A DNA stretch of 35,290 bases from an uncultured Clostridia bacterium. Lineage in GTDB: Bacteria > Bacillota > Clostridia > Christensenellales > UBA3700. The stretch lies in the NCBI GenBank assembly GCA_947646415.1, contig CANSGN010000005.1, forward strand, positions 78,083 through 113,372, written 5' to 3'. The stretch's first letter is position 1, and every line of letters starts with the position of its first letter. Of this stretch, positions 8,729 to 16,969 are shown piece after piece. Position numbers and translations under genes: made by a program. The notes beneath the pieces were generated by a model. That model saw only the letters and a program-made list of their open reading frames with translations, searched no databases and had not been told where the DNA came from.

Positions 8729-10458
8729 TAGTTTTTACCTCCCAACTTTATAGCATCAAACTTGCACATCTGCAAGCATACTCCGCACCCTACACATTGG
8801 TCGGCTTTAATGCTGAAAACTTTGTCCTTGGTCATCATTATAGCAGGACAACCTATTTTCATACACATACCGCATTTTTTGCATTTGTTATTGTCTATGT
8901 AATAAGGTGTTTTTATTTCCTTAGTCAAAAGCACACAAGGTTTTCTTGCAATAATTACGCTTACTTCGTCTTTTTCAAGTTCTTCCTTTATCGCTTTTTC
9001 AACGGCAACCATATCATAAGCATCTACAGTTTGAACGCTGTTTACACCACAAGCCCTTACAACTTTTTCCAAATCAAGTTGATGTGTTACTTGGTCGCGA
9101 ATCGTTCTGCCTGTAGCAGGATTAGGTTGATGTCCCGTCATGCCTGTAGTTGAGTTATCTAATATGATTATCGTACTGCTACCTTGGTTGTAAACGGCAT
9201 CCACAACACCTGTTATACCGCTATGAACAAAAGTGGAGTCGCCTATAACTGCAACTGTTTTTTTGGACTGCTCTCTGCCAAGTGCCTTATCCACACCATG
9301 ACACATACCAATACTTGCACCCATACATACAACCGTATCTACCGCATTTAGTGGTTGACCTGCACCCAAAGTGTAGCAACCTATATCAGCAGTAACCATT
9401 AATTTTAATTTTTTCAAAACGTAAAACACACTTCTGTGAGGGCAACCCGGACACATAACGGGCGGTCTTACAGGCAAAGTAGTATCCGCAACAGGGATAG
9501 GCTCGCCAAGCATTTTGTTTTTGATTAACGCAACAGAAAACTCCCCTTGGATAGAAAAAATTTCTTTTCCTATACACTCGATTCCTTGAGCTTTTATTTG
9601 TGTTTCAAAAATAGGCTCCAATTCCTCTATTACATACAATTTTTCTACTTTACCTGCAAACTCTTTTATCATTTCCATTGGCAAAGGATTTACCATACCA
9701 AACTTTAAAATACTTGCATCAGGCAAAGCCTCTTCGGCGTATTTTGCAACAACTCCACTGCAAATAATACCGATTTTCGTAGACTTATATGTAATTTTAT
9801 TGATAGACATACTGTTTGCATCCACAGCAAGTTTTTTGATTCGCTCTTCCACAACTTTGTGTCTACCAACCGCCATTGCAGGCATCATTGCATACTTGGT
9901 AATATCTTTTATATAAGGTTTAACTCCAACCTCGTTTCGCTCCTCAAGCTCAACAAACGATTGAGAGTGCGAAACTCTTGTAGTACTTCTTAACATAACA
10001 GGAGTATCATACTTTTCGCTCATTTCAAAAGCTAGTTTTGTAAACTCCTTTGCCTCGCCAGAGTCACTTGGCTCAAGCATAGGTATACTGTTTGCTATTG
10101 CATAATATCTACTGTCTTGCTCATTTTGCGAGCTGTGCATACCGGGGTCATCAGCAACTACAAGCACCAAACCTCCGTTAACACCTGTATATGCAAGTGT
10201 AAACAATGGGTCTGCTGCCACATTTACGCCTACGTGTTTCATACATACTATACTTCTTGCACCTGCTACGCTTGCGCCTATTGCAACTTCAAGTGCGACT
10301 TTTTCGTTAGGCGACCATTCTGCATAAATTTCGTTATACTTCGCTATTGCCTCAGTTATTTCCGTACTTGGTGTACCCGGATATGCAGTACTCACCTTTA
10401 CGCCTGCCTCATAAGCACCGCGTGCGATAGCCTCATTACCTAGTAAAATTTTTTTCAT
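8728..10458 (-). CDS. iorA: Indolepyruvate ferredoxin oxidoreductase, alpha subunit
   Basis: Catalytic thiamine-diphosphate subunit of IorAB (576 residues). In order: the PFOR domain I start LLGNEAIARGAYEAGV with TAYPGTPSTEI, a central domain, the TPP-binding segment GDSTFVHSGITGVVDAV near 415, and at the C-terminus two 4Fe-4S motifs, CKKCGMCMKIGCP and CVGCGVCLQMCKFD. I start at the ATG at 10458 because GAGGT lies just upstream and the family begins there; 30 further codons are open upstream but have no ribosome site and do not resemble the family. It is the third gene of the operon. Confidence 0.95.
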   Translation of the reverse strand: MKKILLGNEAIARGAYEAGVKVSTAYPGTPSTEITEAIAKYNEIYAEWSPNEKVALEVAIGASVAGARSIVCMKHVGVNVAADPLFTLAYTGVNGGLVLVVADDPGMHSSQNEQDSRYYAIANSIPMLEPSDSGEAKEFTKLAFEMSEKYDTPVMLRSTTRVSHSQSFVELEERNEVGVKPYIKDITKYAMMPAMAVGRHKVVEERIKKLAVDANSMSINKITYKSTKIGIICSGVVAKYAEEALPDASILKFGMVNPLPMEMIKEFAGKVEKLYVIEELEPIFETQIKAQGIECIGKEIFSIQGEFSVALIKNKMLGEPIPVADTTLPVRPPVMCPGCPHRSVFYVLKKLKLMVTADIGCYTLGAGQPLNAVDTVVCMGASIGMCHGVDKALGREQSKKTVAVIGDSTFVHSGITGVVDAVYNQGSSTIIILDNSTTGMTGHQPNPATGRTIRDQVTHQLDLEKVVRACGVNSVQTVDAYDMVAVEKAIKEELEKDEVSVIIARKPCVLLTKEIKTPYYIDNNKCKKCGMCMKIGCPAIMMTKDKVFSIKADQCVGCGVCLQMCKFDAIKLGGKN

Positions 10459-10488
10459 AATTACCTCGTTTATTAATTTTATATCGAT

Positions 10489-10581
10489 TTTTGACGGGTT
10501 TTGAACATTAATTGCACTTGAAATAAACCATATACAAATCAACTGCAACTATTAATCACTATATACTTTATCCCGTCAAAA
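10489..10581. repeat. 10-bp inverted repeat in the paaK-iorA gap
   Basis: TTTTGACGGG at 10489-10498 is exactly repeated in inverted orientation, CCCGTCAAAA, at 10572-10581, spanning most of the 131-base gap between the ligase stop and the iorA start. In the mRNA the arms could close a loop of about 73 bases just before the iorA ribosome site. It could be a processing or control structure, or chance. Confidence 0.4.
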
Positions 10582-10589
10582 GATAAATT

Positions 10590-11888
10590 TTATATTTTTC
10601 TTAGGTCGGTTACTCTTTTTGCTTTACCCTCAAATCTTTTTAAAGATTGAGGCTCAACAAGTTTGACAACTGCATCAATTTGCAAAACAACTTTTAGTTT
10701 TTGTCTTACTTTTCTTATCAAATCTTCCAATTTAGAGTAATTATCCAAAAGCGTAACTTCCTTAACTTCTACATTGATTGTAAGTTTATCCAAATGTCCT
10801 ATTCTTTCCACAACTATTTCGTAGTTACCGCCAATCTCAGGTATACTCATAAGCACTCCTTCGATTTGTGATGGGAATACGTTTACCCCACGAATAATAA
10901 GCATATCATCCGAACGACCTTGTATCCTATCCATCCTGGTAGTTGTTCTGCCACACTTACACTTGTCGGTTATAAGCCTTGTAATGTCTTTAGTGCGATA
11001 TCTTAGCATTGGCAATCCTTCTTTTGTAAGGGTTGTTATTACAAGCTCGCCCCACTCTCCGTCCGCAACAGGCATCAAAGTCTCCCTGTCGATAATCTCG
11101 GGATAAAAATGGTCTTCGTTAATGTGCATACCGCATTTATACTCACATTCTCCACTTACGCCTGGTCCGATTATTTCGCTTAAACCATAGTTATCTGTAG
11201 GAAAAACTCCAAGTTTGTCCTGCAACTCTTTGTGCATTTCCGGGCTTGATGCCTCGCTGCCAAAAAGGCCTATGCGAAGTTTCAAGTCTTCCTTTTTTAT
11301 GCCCATTTTTTCCATAACTTCGCTGATATACAAGCCATAAGACGGGGTCGCAACAAGTGCTGTAGCCCCCAAGTCTTTCATAAGCATTACTTGTCTTTCG
11401 GTATTGCCGGAAGATGCAGGTATAACAGATGCACCGACCTTTTCCCATCCTTGGTGCAAGCCCAATGCGCCTGTAAACAAACCATAACCAAAAGAAATTT
11501 GTACAACATCCGACTTTTTGCCGCCTGCAGCGACAATAAGCCTTGCCACACAATCCGACCACATATCCAAATCATTTTTTGTATATGCCACAACTGTTGG
11601 TTTGCCCGAAGTTCCGCTGGATGCATGTACCCTAACAATGTCATCCATAGGCACTGCAAGCAAGCCATACGGATAGTTATCACGCAAATCGGTTTTTGTG
11701 GTATAAGGTATTTTGCTGATGTCTTCAAGTGTTTGAATATCTTCGGGTTTCAAACCGATTTCGTCAAATTTCTTTTTATAAAAAGGCACTCTTTCATAAG
11801 CATATTTTACGATTTTTTTTAGCCTTTCTAATTGAAGAGCGCGCATTTCCTCTCTTCCCATTTGCTCTATTTTGCTATCAAAAAACAT
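10590..11888 (-). CDS. paaK: Phenylacetate-CoA ligase (first copy)
   Basis: AMP-forming aryl-acid CoA ligase of 432 residues. ASSGTSGKPT is near residue 87, DNYGLSEIIGPG near 232, RYRTKDIT near 297, and the end is RFEGKAKRVTDLRKI. ITDKCKCGRT carries the same cysteine pair as the other copy. AAGGGG lies upstream of the ATG. It lies 11 bases after the hydratase and before iorA, so the two ligase copies bracket iorAB. The ligases may activate aryl acids for reductive carboxylation by IorAB (aromatic amino-acid salvage, as described for methanogens) or act during fermentation; direction is inference. Confidence 0.93.
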   Translation of the reverse strand: MFFDSKIEQMGREEMRALQLERLKKIVKYAYERVPFYKKKFDEIGLKPEDIQTLEDISKIPYTTKTDLRDNYPYGLLAVPMDDIVRVHASSGTSGKPTVVAYTKNDLDMWSDCVARLIVAAGGKKSDVVQISFGYGLFTGALGLHQGWEKVGASVIPASSGNTERQVMLMKDLGATALVATPSYGLYISEVMEKMGIKKEDLKLRIGLFGSEASSPEMHKELQDKLGVFPTDNYGLSEIIGPGVSGECEYKCGMHINEDHFYPEIIDRETLMPVADGEWGELVITTLTKEGLPMLRYRTKDITRLITDKCKCGRTTTRMDRIQGRSDDMLIIRGVNVFPSQIEGVLMSIPEIGGNYEIVVERIGHLDKLTINVEVKEVTLLDNYSKLEDLIRKVRQKLKVVLQIDAVVKLVEPQSLKRFEGKAKRVTDLRKI

Positions 11889-11899
11889 TTCAAATCCCC

Positions 11900-14161
11900 T
11901 TATTTTCTATCCTTGTAATAATTCATTAAGCAACCCGATACGATAATGTCTTTCTCGGTATCTGTCAAACTATCCAACTTAAGTGTTATTTCTCTAACAT
12001 TTTTGCCGTTAATAACTACTGCTTTAAACTCTGTAGCACCGCTTTCAATACCCGCTTTTACATTAGGTACATACAAAATATCATCTACTTGGAAATTGTC
12101 GTTTTCACTGATAAACGGAATCATACCCCAATTTATTAGATTTGAACGATATCTTTTTGTTGCATATTCTCTTGCAATATTACCTGCGCCGCCAAGCACT
12201 CTTTGACAGCTAGCAGCTTGCTCTCTTGCACTTCCGTCTCCCGGTTTTGTTGCATATATAACGCTTGCTATGCTTACGCTACCTTGTGGTTTAATACCTG
12301 CAACTTTTAAAGCGTCTTCATACTCTTTTGGCAAAATGTCATTTTCTCTTCTTGCAAGTTCTTCGCTGTAAACAGCTTTTGCTCTAGGAACATAGTCAGG
12401 CACTTTCCTTGACAAAGCGAACTCGGCAAGTTTTAACGGATTTGAACGATAGCTTGAAGTCTCTCCCGACGGAATAAGCTCGTCCGTTGTAGTAACAGGG
12501 TCATTGATTACAGCTGTCATTTTTAGCAAAATATTATCCGTCAAATGTATAACTTCCGGCCAATCTTTAATGTTTGGACCATATACCAACTCTTGATTAA
12601 TAGGTTTTTTAATACCGTTATAGCATCTATTTTCGTAAATGCTGCTGTCATAGCTAAATTTAGGGATTGTGTTATCATAATCCAAATCCATTGCACTTGT
12701 AAGAATACCGCCGTTCATAGCAGTTGCTGCAATACTTCTTGCATCCATCAATGCAACTGAAGAAATTTGACCATTAGCAGGTTTACTACCCTCACGACTT
12801 TCAAAGTTTCTTGTAGTATGTCTTATGCTTAACGCGTTGTTTGCAGGAACATCTCCCGCGCCAAAGCATGGTCCGCAGAAAGAGGTTTTAATATTTGCAC
12901 CAGCTTTTACAAGCTTGGAAATCGCACCTTTATTCATCAAGTCGTAATAAATAGGTTGGCTTGACGGATAAACGCTTAAAGTAAATTCGTTTTTACCTAT
13001 GTATTTGCCGTCGATAATGCTACTTGCCTCAAAAATATTGTCATAAGTACCGCCTGCACAACCTGCGATAATACCTTGTTGTACTTGTACTTTGCCGTCT
13101 TTAGTAATCTTATCCAAAAGATTAAATTTAACTTTATTTGCCGATAAAAGCTTGTTGCCCTCAGCCTCAACTTTTGCAAATATGTCTTTTGGATTTGCGA
13201 TAACATCTTGCAGATTATAGACATTGCTTGGGTGGAATGGAAGAGCGATTTGTGGCTCGATTTTGCTTAAATCAACTTCTACAACTCCGTCATACATTGC
13301 GATTTCTGCTGGATTTAACTCCTTATAGTCATTAGGTCTGCCGTGCTCGATATAATAATTTTTAACTATTTCGTCAGTCTTCCAAATAGAGCTCAAACAA
13401 GTAGTCTCTGTTGTCATTACATCTATTCCGTTACGATATTCGATAGGAAGATTAGCAATGCCATCGCCTACAAACTCCATAATTTTATTTTTTACAAAAC
13501 CTTGTTTGAATACCGCACCTATTATGCTAAGCGCAACGTCTTGAGGTCCTACGCCGCGTCTTGGCTTTCCTGTAAGATTAATTGCGATAACATCGGGATA
13601 GTTTATATCGTAAGTTCTGCACAATAATTGTTTAACAAGCTCCGGTCCGCCCTCGCCAACAGCAATAGTACCAAGTGCACCATATCTTGTGTGAGAGTCA
13701 CTACCCAAAATCATTTTGCCACAACCGGACATATTCTCACGCATAAAAGTATGAATAACCGCTTGATGAGGAGGTACAAATATACCACCGTATTTTTTAG
13801 CTGCAGAAAGACCGAAAACGTGGTCATCTTCGTTGATTGTACCGCCAACTGCACAAAGTGAATTATGGCAGTTAGTCAAAACATACGGAATAGGAAATTT
13901 TTCAAGTCCGCTTGCTTTAGCAGTTTGAATAATACCAACATAAGTAATATCGTGTGATGCCATTGCATCAAATTTGATTTGTAAACCTTTACCTTTTTCG
14001 GTAGTGCCGCTAATATTGTGTTTTTCAAGTATTCCGTAAGCGATTGTACCCTTATAAGCGTTGTCAATTATTTTGCCGTCAACACCTTGACTAGCAAGAT
14101 AATCTCCGTCCACAAACTTACCCTTGTACAAATATTTTTTACTGCTAATTAGATTAATCAT
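11900..14161 (-). CDS. YbhJ-type aconitase-family hydratase
   Basis: A 753-residue member of the aconitase superfamily, closest by recall to the uncharacterised E. coli YbhJ (also about 750 residues). Aconitase features include [12 protein letters not shown] near 155, a cluster cysteine in [10 protein letters not shown], the CxxC pair in [16 protein letters not shown], and a C-terminal swivel domain with [30 protein letters not shown] 4Fe-4S dehydratase acting on a hydroxy/unsaturated di- or tricarboxylic acid is expected; the substrate is unknown. AAGGAG precedes the ATG. It is the first gene of the operon with paaK-iorAB-paaK-ACT, 11 bases before the ligase. An ordinary TCA-cycle aconitase would be longer or differently built, so I do not call it acnA. 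Confidence 0.88.
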   Translation of the reverse strand: MINLISSKKYLYKGKFVDGDYLASQGVDGKIIDNAYKGTIAYGILEKHNISGTTEKGKGLQIKFDAMASHDITYVGIIQTAKASGLEKFPIPYVLTNCHNSLCAVGGTINEDDHVFGLSAAKKYGGIFVPPHQAVIHTFMRENMSGCGKMILGSDSHTRYGALGTIAVGEGGPELVKQLLCRTYDINYPDVIAINLTGKPRRGVGPQDVALSIIGAVFKQGFVKNKIMEFVGDGIANLPIEYRNGIDVMTTETTCLSSIWKTDEIVKNYYIEHGRPNDYKELNPAEIAMYDGVVEVDLSKIEPQIALPFHPSNVYNLQDVIANPKDIFAKVEAEGNKLLSANKVKFNLLDKITKDGKVQVQQGIIAGCAGGTYDNIFEASSIIDGKYIGKNEFTLSVYPSSQPIYYDLMNKGAISKLVKAGANIKTSFCGPCFGAGDVPANNALSIRHTTRNFESREGSKPANGQISSVALMDARSIAATAMNGGILTSAMDLDYDNTIPKFSYDSSIYENRCYNGIKKPINQELVYGPNIKDWPEVIHLTDNILLKMTAVINDPVTTTDELIPSGETSSYRSNPLKLAEFALSRKVPDYVPRAKAVYSEELARRENDILPKEYEDALKVAGIKPQGSVSIASVIYATKPGDGSAREQAASCQRVLGGAGNIAREYATKRYRSNLINWGMIPFISENDNFQVDDILYVPNVKAGIESGATEFKAVVINGKNVREITLKLDSLTDTEKDIIVSGCLMNYYKDRK

Positions 14162-14256
14162 ATTGTCTCCTTATTTACAAAAGTTACTTTTTATCATTTA
14201 AATATTTCAAAAATCACAATTCGCACTATAATTTTATTTTATATATAGGCTATTTT

Positions 14257-14285
14257 ATAATACAATATTTTTTTGATTTTTGCAA
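14257..14285 (-). promoter_or_regulatory. Promoter of the hydratase-paaK-iorAB operon
   Basis: On the minus strand TTGCAA (14280-14285), a 17-base spacer and TATTAT (14257-14262). The leader to the hydratase ATG would be about 90 bases. I see no clear T-box, riboswitch or attenuator in that leader. Confidence 0.6.
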
Positions 14286-14465
14286 GGGTTATTTTAAAAA
14301 AAATACATATTTCTACATATATTGAACAAAATGTAGCACAATTTAACAATTTGGTTATGTTCTGTTATAAAATTTACTCCACATTACGTAGATATACAAT
14401 TTTTAAAAATCTCTTTATTGCAGATTATTGATAAATTTATAAAAAAGGATAGTAATTTTATTTTA
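14286..14465. other. Divergent intergenic region, nothing further seen
   Basis: This is the remainder of the 323-base gap between the divergent hydratase and membrane-protein genes. It is AT-rich, with stops in all frames and no convincing hairpin or repeat. Confidence 0.5.
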
Positions 14466-14470
14466 AATTT

Positions 14471-14478
14471 GCTATAAT
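14471..14478 (+). promoter_or_regulatory. Extended -10 box implying a leaderless transcript
   Basis: TGCTATAAT: a TGn extension (from t14470) and a perfect TATAAT at 14473-14478, only six bases before the ATG at 14485. Transcription would begin at or next to the start codon. No ribosome site lies within 15 bases of that ATG. Confidence 0.45.
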
Positions 14479-14484
14479 AAATAT

Positions 14485-14970
14485 ATGGACAAAAAATATA
14501 AATTCAAATTAAATAAAAAAATTAATATTACTTTAATTGCAATAGCATTAATTTGCATAATAGGCATAATTTGCGATGCAGTATTTATGACTTTTGCTAT
14601 AAAAGACGAACTATCTGTTACCGCATATATTATCAGCTTGGCACTTTTAATTGTTTTATTGGCATTTATACCGATTTTTATTTTCGGCAGTTCTTACACT
14701 TTAGGTAAGGACAAATTTACTGTTTCTATGTGTTTTATCAAAAAGACAATAGCTTACAGTGATTTGCTTAACATACGACATGACGCCAATATCAATCAAA
14801 CAATTATGTACTACTATACTTACAATAAAAGCGGCGAACAGCTTGTCAGTATGGTATATCTTAACTTAGACAGCAAAAATTTAGATAGCTTTGTGCAAGA
14901 TTTGAAAGATAAAAACAATATGATTATTTACGATATATTTAACAAAGAGGAAGATAATGCAAAAAATTAA
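14485..14970 (+). CDS. Two-pass membrane protein with a PH-like C-terminal domain
   Basis: A 161-residue protein with a basic N-terminus, membrane segments at about 15-37 and 45-68, and a cytoplasmic domain from about 70 (SYTLGKDKFTVSMCFIKKTIAYSDLLNIRH) that has the strand pattern of bacterial PH-like (bPH) domains. The function is unknown. Its end overlaps the start of rdgB by 14 bases, so the pair is translationally coupled. There is no Shine-Dalgarno sequence before the ATG, and the -10 box suggests a leaderless message. Confidence 0.7.
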   Translation: MDKKYKFKLNKKINITLIAIALICIIGIICDAVFMTFAIKDELSVTAYIISLALLIVLLAFIPIFIFGSSYTLGKDKFTVSMCFIKKTIAYSDLLNIRHDANINQTIMYYYTYNKSGEQLVSMVYLNLDSKNLDSFVQDLKDKNNMIIYDIFNKEEDNAKN

Positions 14971-15553
14971 TGAGCTTATAATTGCAAGCAATAATAAACA
15001 CAAGATAATTGAAATTAAAGACATTTTGGGAGAATTTTTTAAAAATATCTATAGTCTTAGCGAAAAAGATATAAATGTGGAAATTGAAGAAACAGGCAAA
15101 ACTTTTGAAGAAAATGCAATAATAAAGGCAAAATACATTGCAGAGCTTACAGGTTTACCTGCCCTAAGTGACGACAGCGGACTTGAGGTAGAGGCTTTAA
15201 ATGGAGCTCCGGGTGTTTATTCAGCAAGATATGCAGGAGAGCCCAGCAACAGCGACAATAACAATACAAAATTACTTAAGGAAATGCAAGGTAAAACAAA
15301 TCGAAATGCTAATTTTACAAGCGTAATTGCTATCTGCTATCCAAATGGAAAAATTATAACTGCAAATGGTAAGACTTATGGTAAAATTTTAACTGAATTA
15401 CAAGGCGAAAATGGTTTTGGCTATGACCCGCTGTTCTATTCAAACGATTTGAATAAAAGTTTCGGACTAGCTACTTCGGAAGAAAAAAATGCAGTTAGCC
15501 ATCGCGGACGAGCTTTACAAAATTTAAAAGATATTTTAAGTAAAAGCAAGTAA
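14957..15553 (+). CDS. rdgB: XTP/dITP diphosphatase (RdgB/HAM1)
   Basis: House-cleaning pyrophosphatase that hydrolyses XTP, ITP and dITP to monophosphates, keeping them out of DNA and RNA. The 198-residue protein begins ELIIASNNKHKIIEIKDIL, has the metal/substrate segment SDDSGLEVEALNGAPGVYSA at 71-90, GFGYDPLF near 153 and SHRGRALQN near the end. GAGGAAGATA lies directly before the ATG, inside the upstream gene. Confidence 0.96.
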   Translation: MQKINELIIASNNKHKIIEIKDILGEFFKNIYSLSEKDINVEIEETGKTFEENAIIKAKYIAELTGLPALSDDSGLEVEALNGAPGVYSARYAGEPSNSDNNNTKLLKEMQGKTNRNANFTSVIAICYPNGKIITANGKTYGKILTELQGENGFGYDPLFYSNDLNKSFGLATSEEKNAVSHRGRALQNLKDILSKSK

Positions 15554-15634
15554 TATTTTATTAAAGATTTGATATATACAATTTGTTTTATAAATTTACT
15601 AAAAATCAATATTTAAAGAATATTCATCAAGCCA

Positions 15635-16292
15635 TTAATAATTTTTTATAATCTGCTTTACCCAAGCAAATATGTCTTTAGACATTATTTCAAAATCTAC
15701 TTGACCATTTATTTTTATTTTATTATAATTTTGCAAAATGATTTTATGCGGGACTTCCAACACTTCAATCAGTTTGGTATTATTTTTCAAATATTTACCT
15801 GTTTGATAAAAATATATCGCTTGAATAACAAACTTGGCAGATTTATAAATATTTTTTAATATTTCCTCGCTTTTTTCGTGAACAAAATTGTGAACTACAG
15901 TATGATAAATATTGCATGCCCCGCTTTTAATTGTATTTTTTATATCAATTTTAGTAATTTTATTCAATAGTACATCAAGTGAGCCGATAATAGGCAAAGT
16001 ATCGTAATAAAATTGGAACAAGTCTCCAGCAGCCCAATCCAAAAGCTCTTCTTTGCCCGATATAAAACCGCATATTAAATCTCTGTTGGGTAAATTATTC
16101 AACATTTCCCTATATTTTATCAAATCTTGTATATCAACTTTATCAAAAATCACAACAATATCTATATCGCTATTTCCATTTGCTTCATTTCTTGCATAAC
16201 TGCCTTTGCAACCCCACAAACCAAATACGTTTTTTGAATGTTTCTTCCAACCTATTTACAAATATTTCTATCCAATTTTTTATATCTATCAC
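15635..16292 (-). pseudogene. Nucleotidyltransferase-domain protein broken by a +1 frameshift
   Basis: From a GTG at 16292 (AGAGGTG upstream) the frame reads IKNWIEIFVNRLEETFKKRI and WFVGLQ, the start of a MNT-type nucleotidyltransferase. The family motif then continues in another frame: GSYARNEANGNSDIDIVV, followed by about 175 residues with a helical C-terminal part to 15635. One extra A in the AAA run at 16205-16207 explains the break; with two As the frame is continuous over about 219 codons. The active-site GS and DxD are intact. Either a real mutation or a sequence error. The gene lies convergent to rdgB. Confidence 0.8.
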
Positions 16293-16378
16293 ATCGCACC
16301 TCTTAATTTATACTAAAATTTTATCACAAATTGATTAAAAATTCAATTATATACACTTTAAAATTAGATTTGATATTA

Positions 16379-16407
16379 TTGATTTTTTCTTTTTATAATG
16401 GTATACT
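16379..16407 (+). promoter_or_regulatory. Promoter of the tyrosine phosphatase gene
   Basis: TTGATT (16379-16384), 17-base spacer and TATACT (16402-16407) with a TGG extension. The leader would be about 26 bases and contains the AGGA ribosome site before the ATG at 16439. Confidence 0.55.
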
Positions 16408-16438
16408 ATTTTTGTAAATAATATAATTAGGAATTTGT

Positions 16439-16900
16439 ATGCTTAAAGTCACATTTGTATGCCTTGGGAATATCTGCCGTTCGCCAATGGCAGAACTTAT
16501 TTTTAAAAATATGCTTGAAAAACAAGGTTTGTCGGATAAATTTGACATAACTTCTTCCGCTACCTCTAATTACGAGATAGGAAACCCAATTTACTATTTA
16601 GCGCAACAAACTCTATCAAAACACAATATTAAAGGTAGACATACAGCAAAAAGAATAAGCAATCAAGAGCTTGCAAGTAGCGATTTTATTTTTGTTATGG
16701 ATAGTGAAAACTATCACGATATAATGCGATTAAATGGTGTAGATAAAATTAAAGTTTTCAAACTATGTGATTTTACCTCCAATCCACGCGATGTAGCAGA
16801 CCCTTGGTACACCCGCGACTTCGAAACAACCTACAACGACATCCTAGACGGCTGCACCTCATTTTTGGAGTATTTGAGAAAAATGAAGTTAATAAATTAA
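16439..16900 (+). CDS. Low-molecular-weight protein tyrosine phosphatase
   Basis: Cytoplasmic phosphatase of 153 residues. The catalytic loop CLGNICRS is at 8-15 (Cys8, Arg14 in CX5R), directly after the first strand as the family requires, and the general-acid aspartate is in ADPWY (Asp121). In Firmicutes such enzymes often remove phosphate from arginine or tyrosine; which applies here is not visible. It is a single-gene unit with its own promoter and a terminator. Confidence 0.95.
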   Translation: MLKVTFVCLGNICRSPMAELIFKNMLEKQGLSDKFDITSSATSNYEIGNPIYYLAQQTLSKHNIKGRHTAKRISNQELASSDFIFVMDSENYHDIMRLNGVDKIKVFKLCDFTSNPRDVADPWYTRDFETTYNDILDGCTSFLEYLRKMKLIN

Positions 16901-16937
16901 AATAAACAGACATATCCACTATGCCTGTTTATTTTTA
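16900..16937. terminator. Bidirectional terminator between phosphatase and lipoprotein genes
   Basis: AAATAAACAG (16900-16909) pairs with CTGTTTATTT (16925-16934), extended by CAT/ATG across one mismatch that is a G-U pair in the minus-strand transcript. T runs follow in both directions. Confidence 0.75.
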
Positions 16938-16969
16938 CATGTATTTTATTAAAAAACAGTAAATTTATT

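Noticed and set aside
11900..14161. Calling the hydratase a TCA-cycle aconitase
   Set aside because: It resembles YbhJ throughout and sits with iorAB/paaK rather than with citrate synthase or isocitrate dehydrogenase.
15635..16292. Programmed ribosomal frameshifting in the nucleotidyltransferase gene
   Set aside because: The site (GCAAAGG) is not a known slippery sequence and no stimulatory structure is evident; a mutation or error is simpler.
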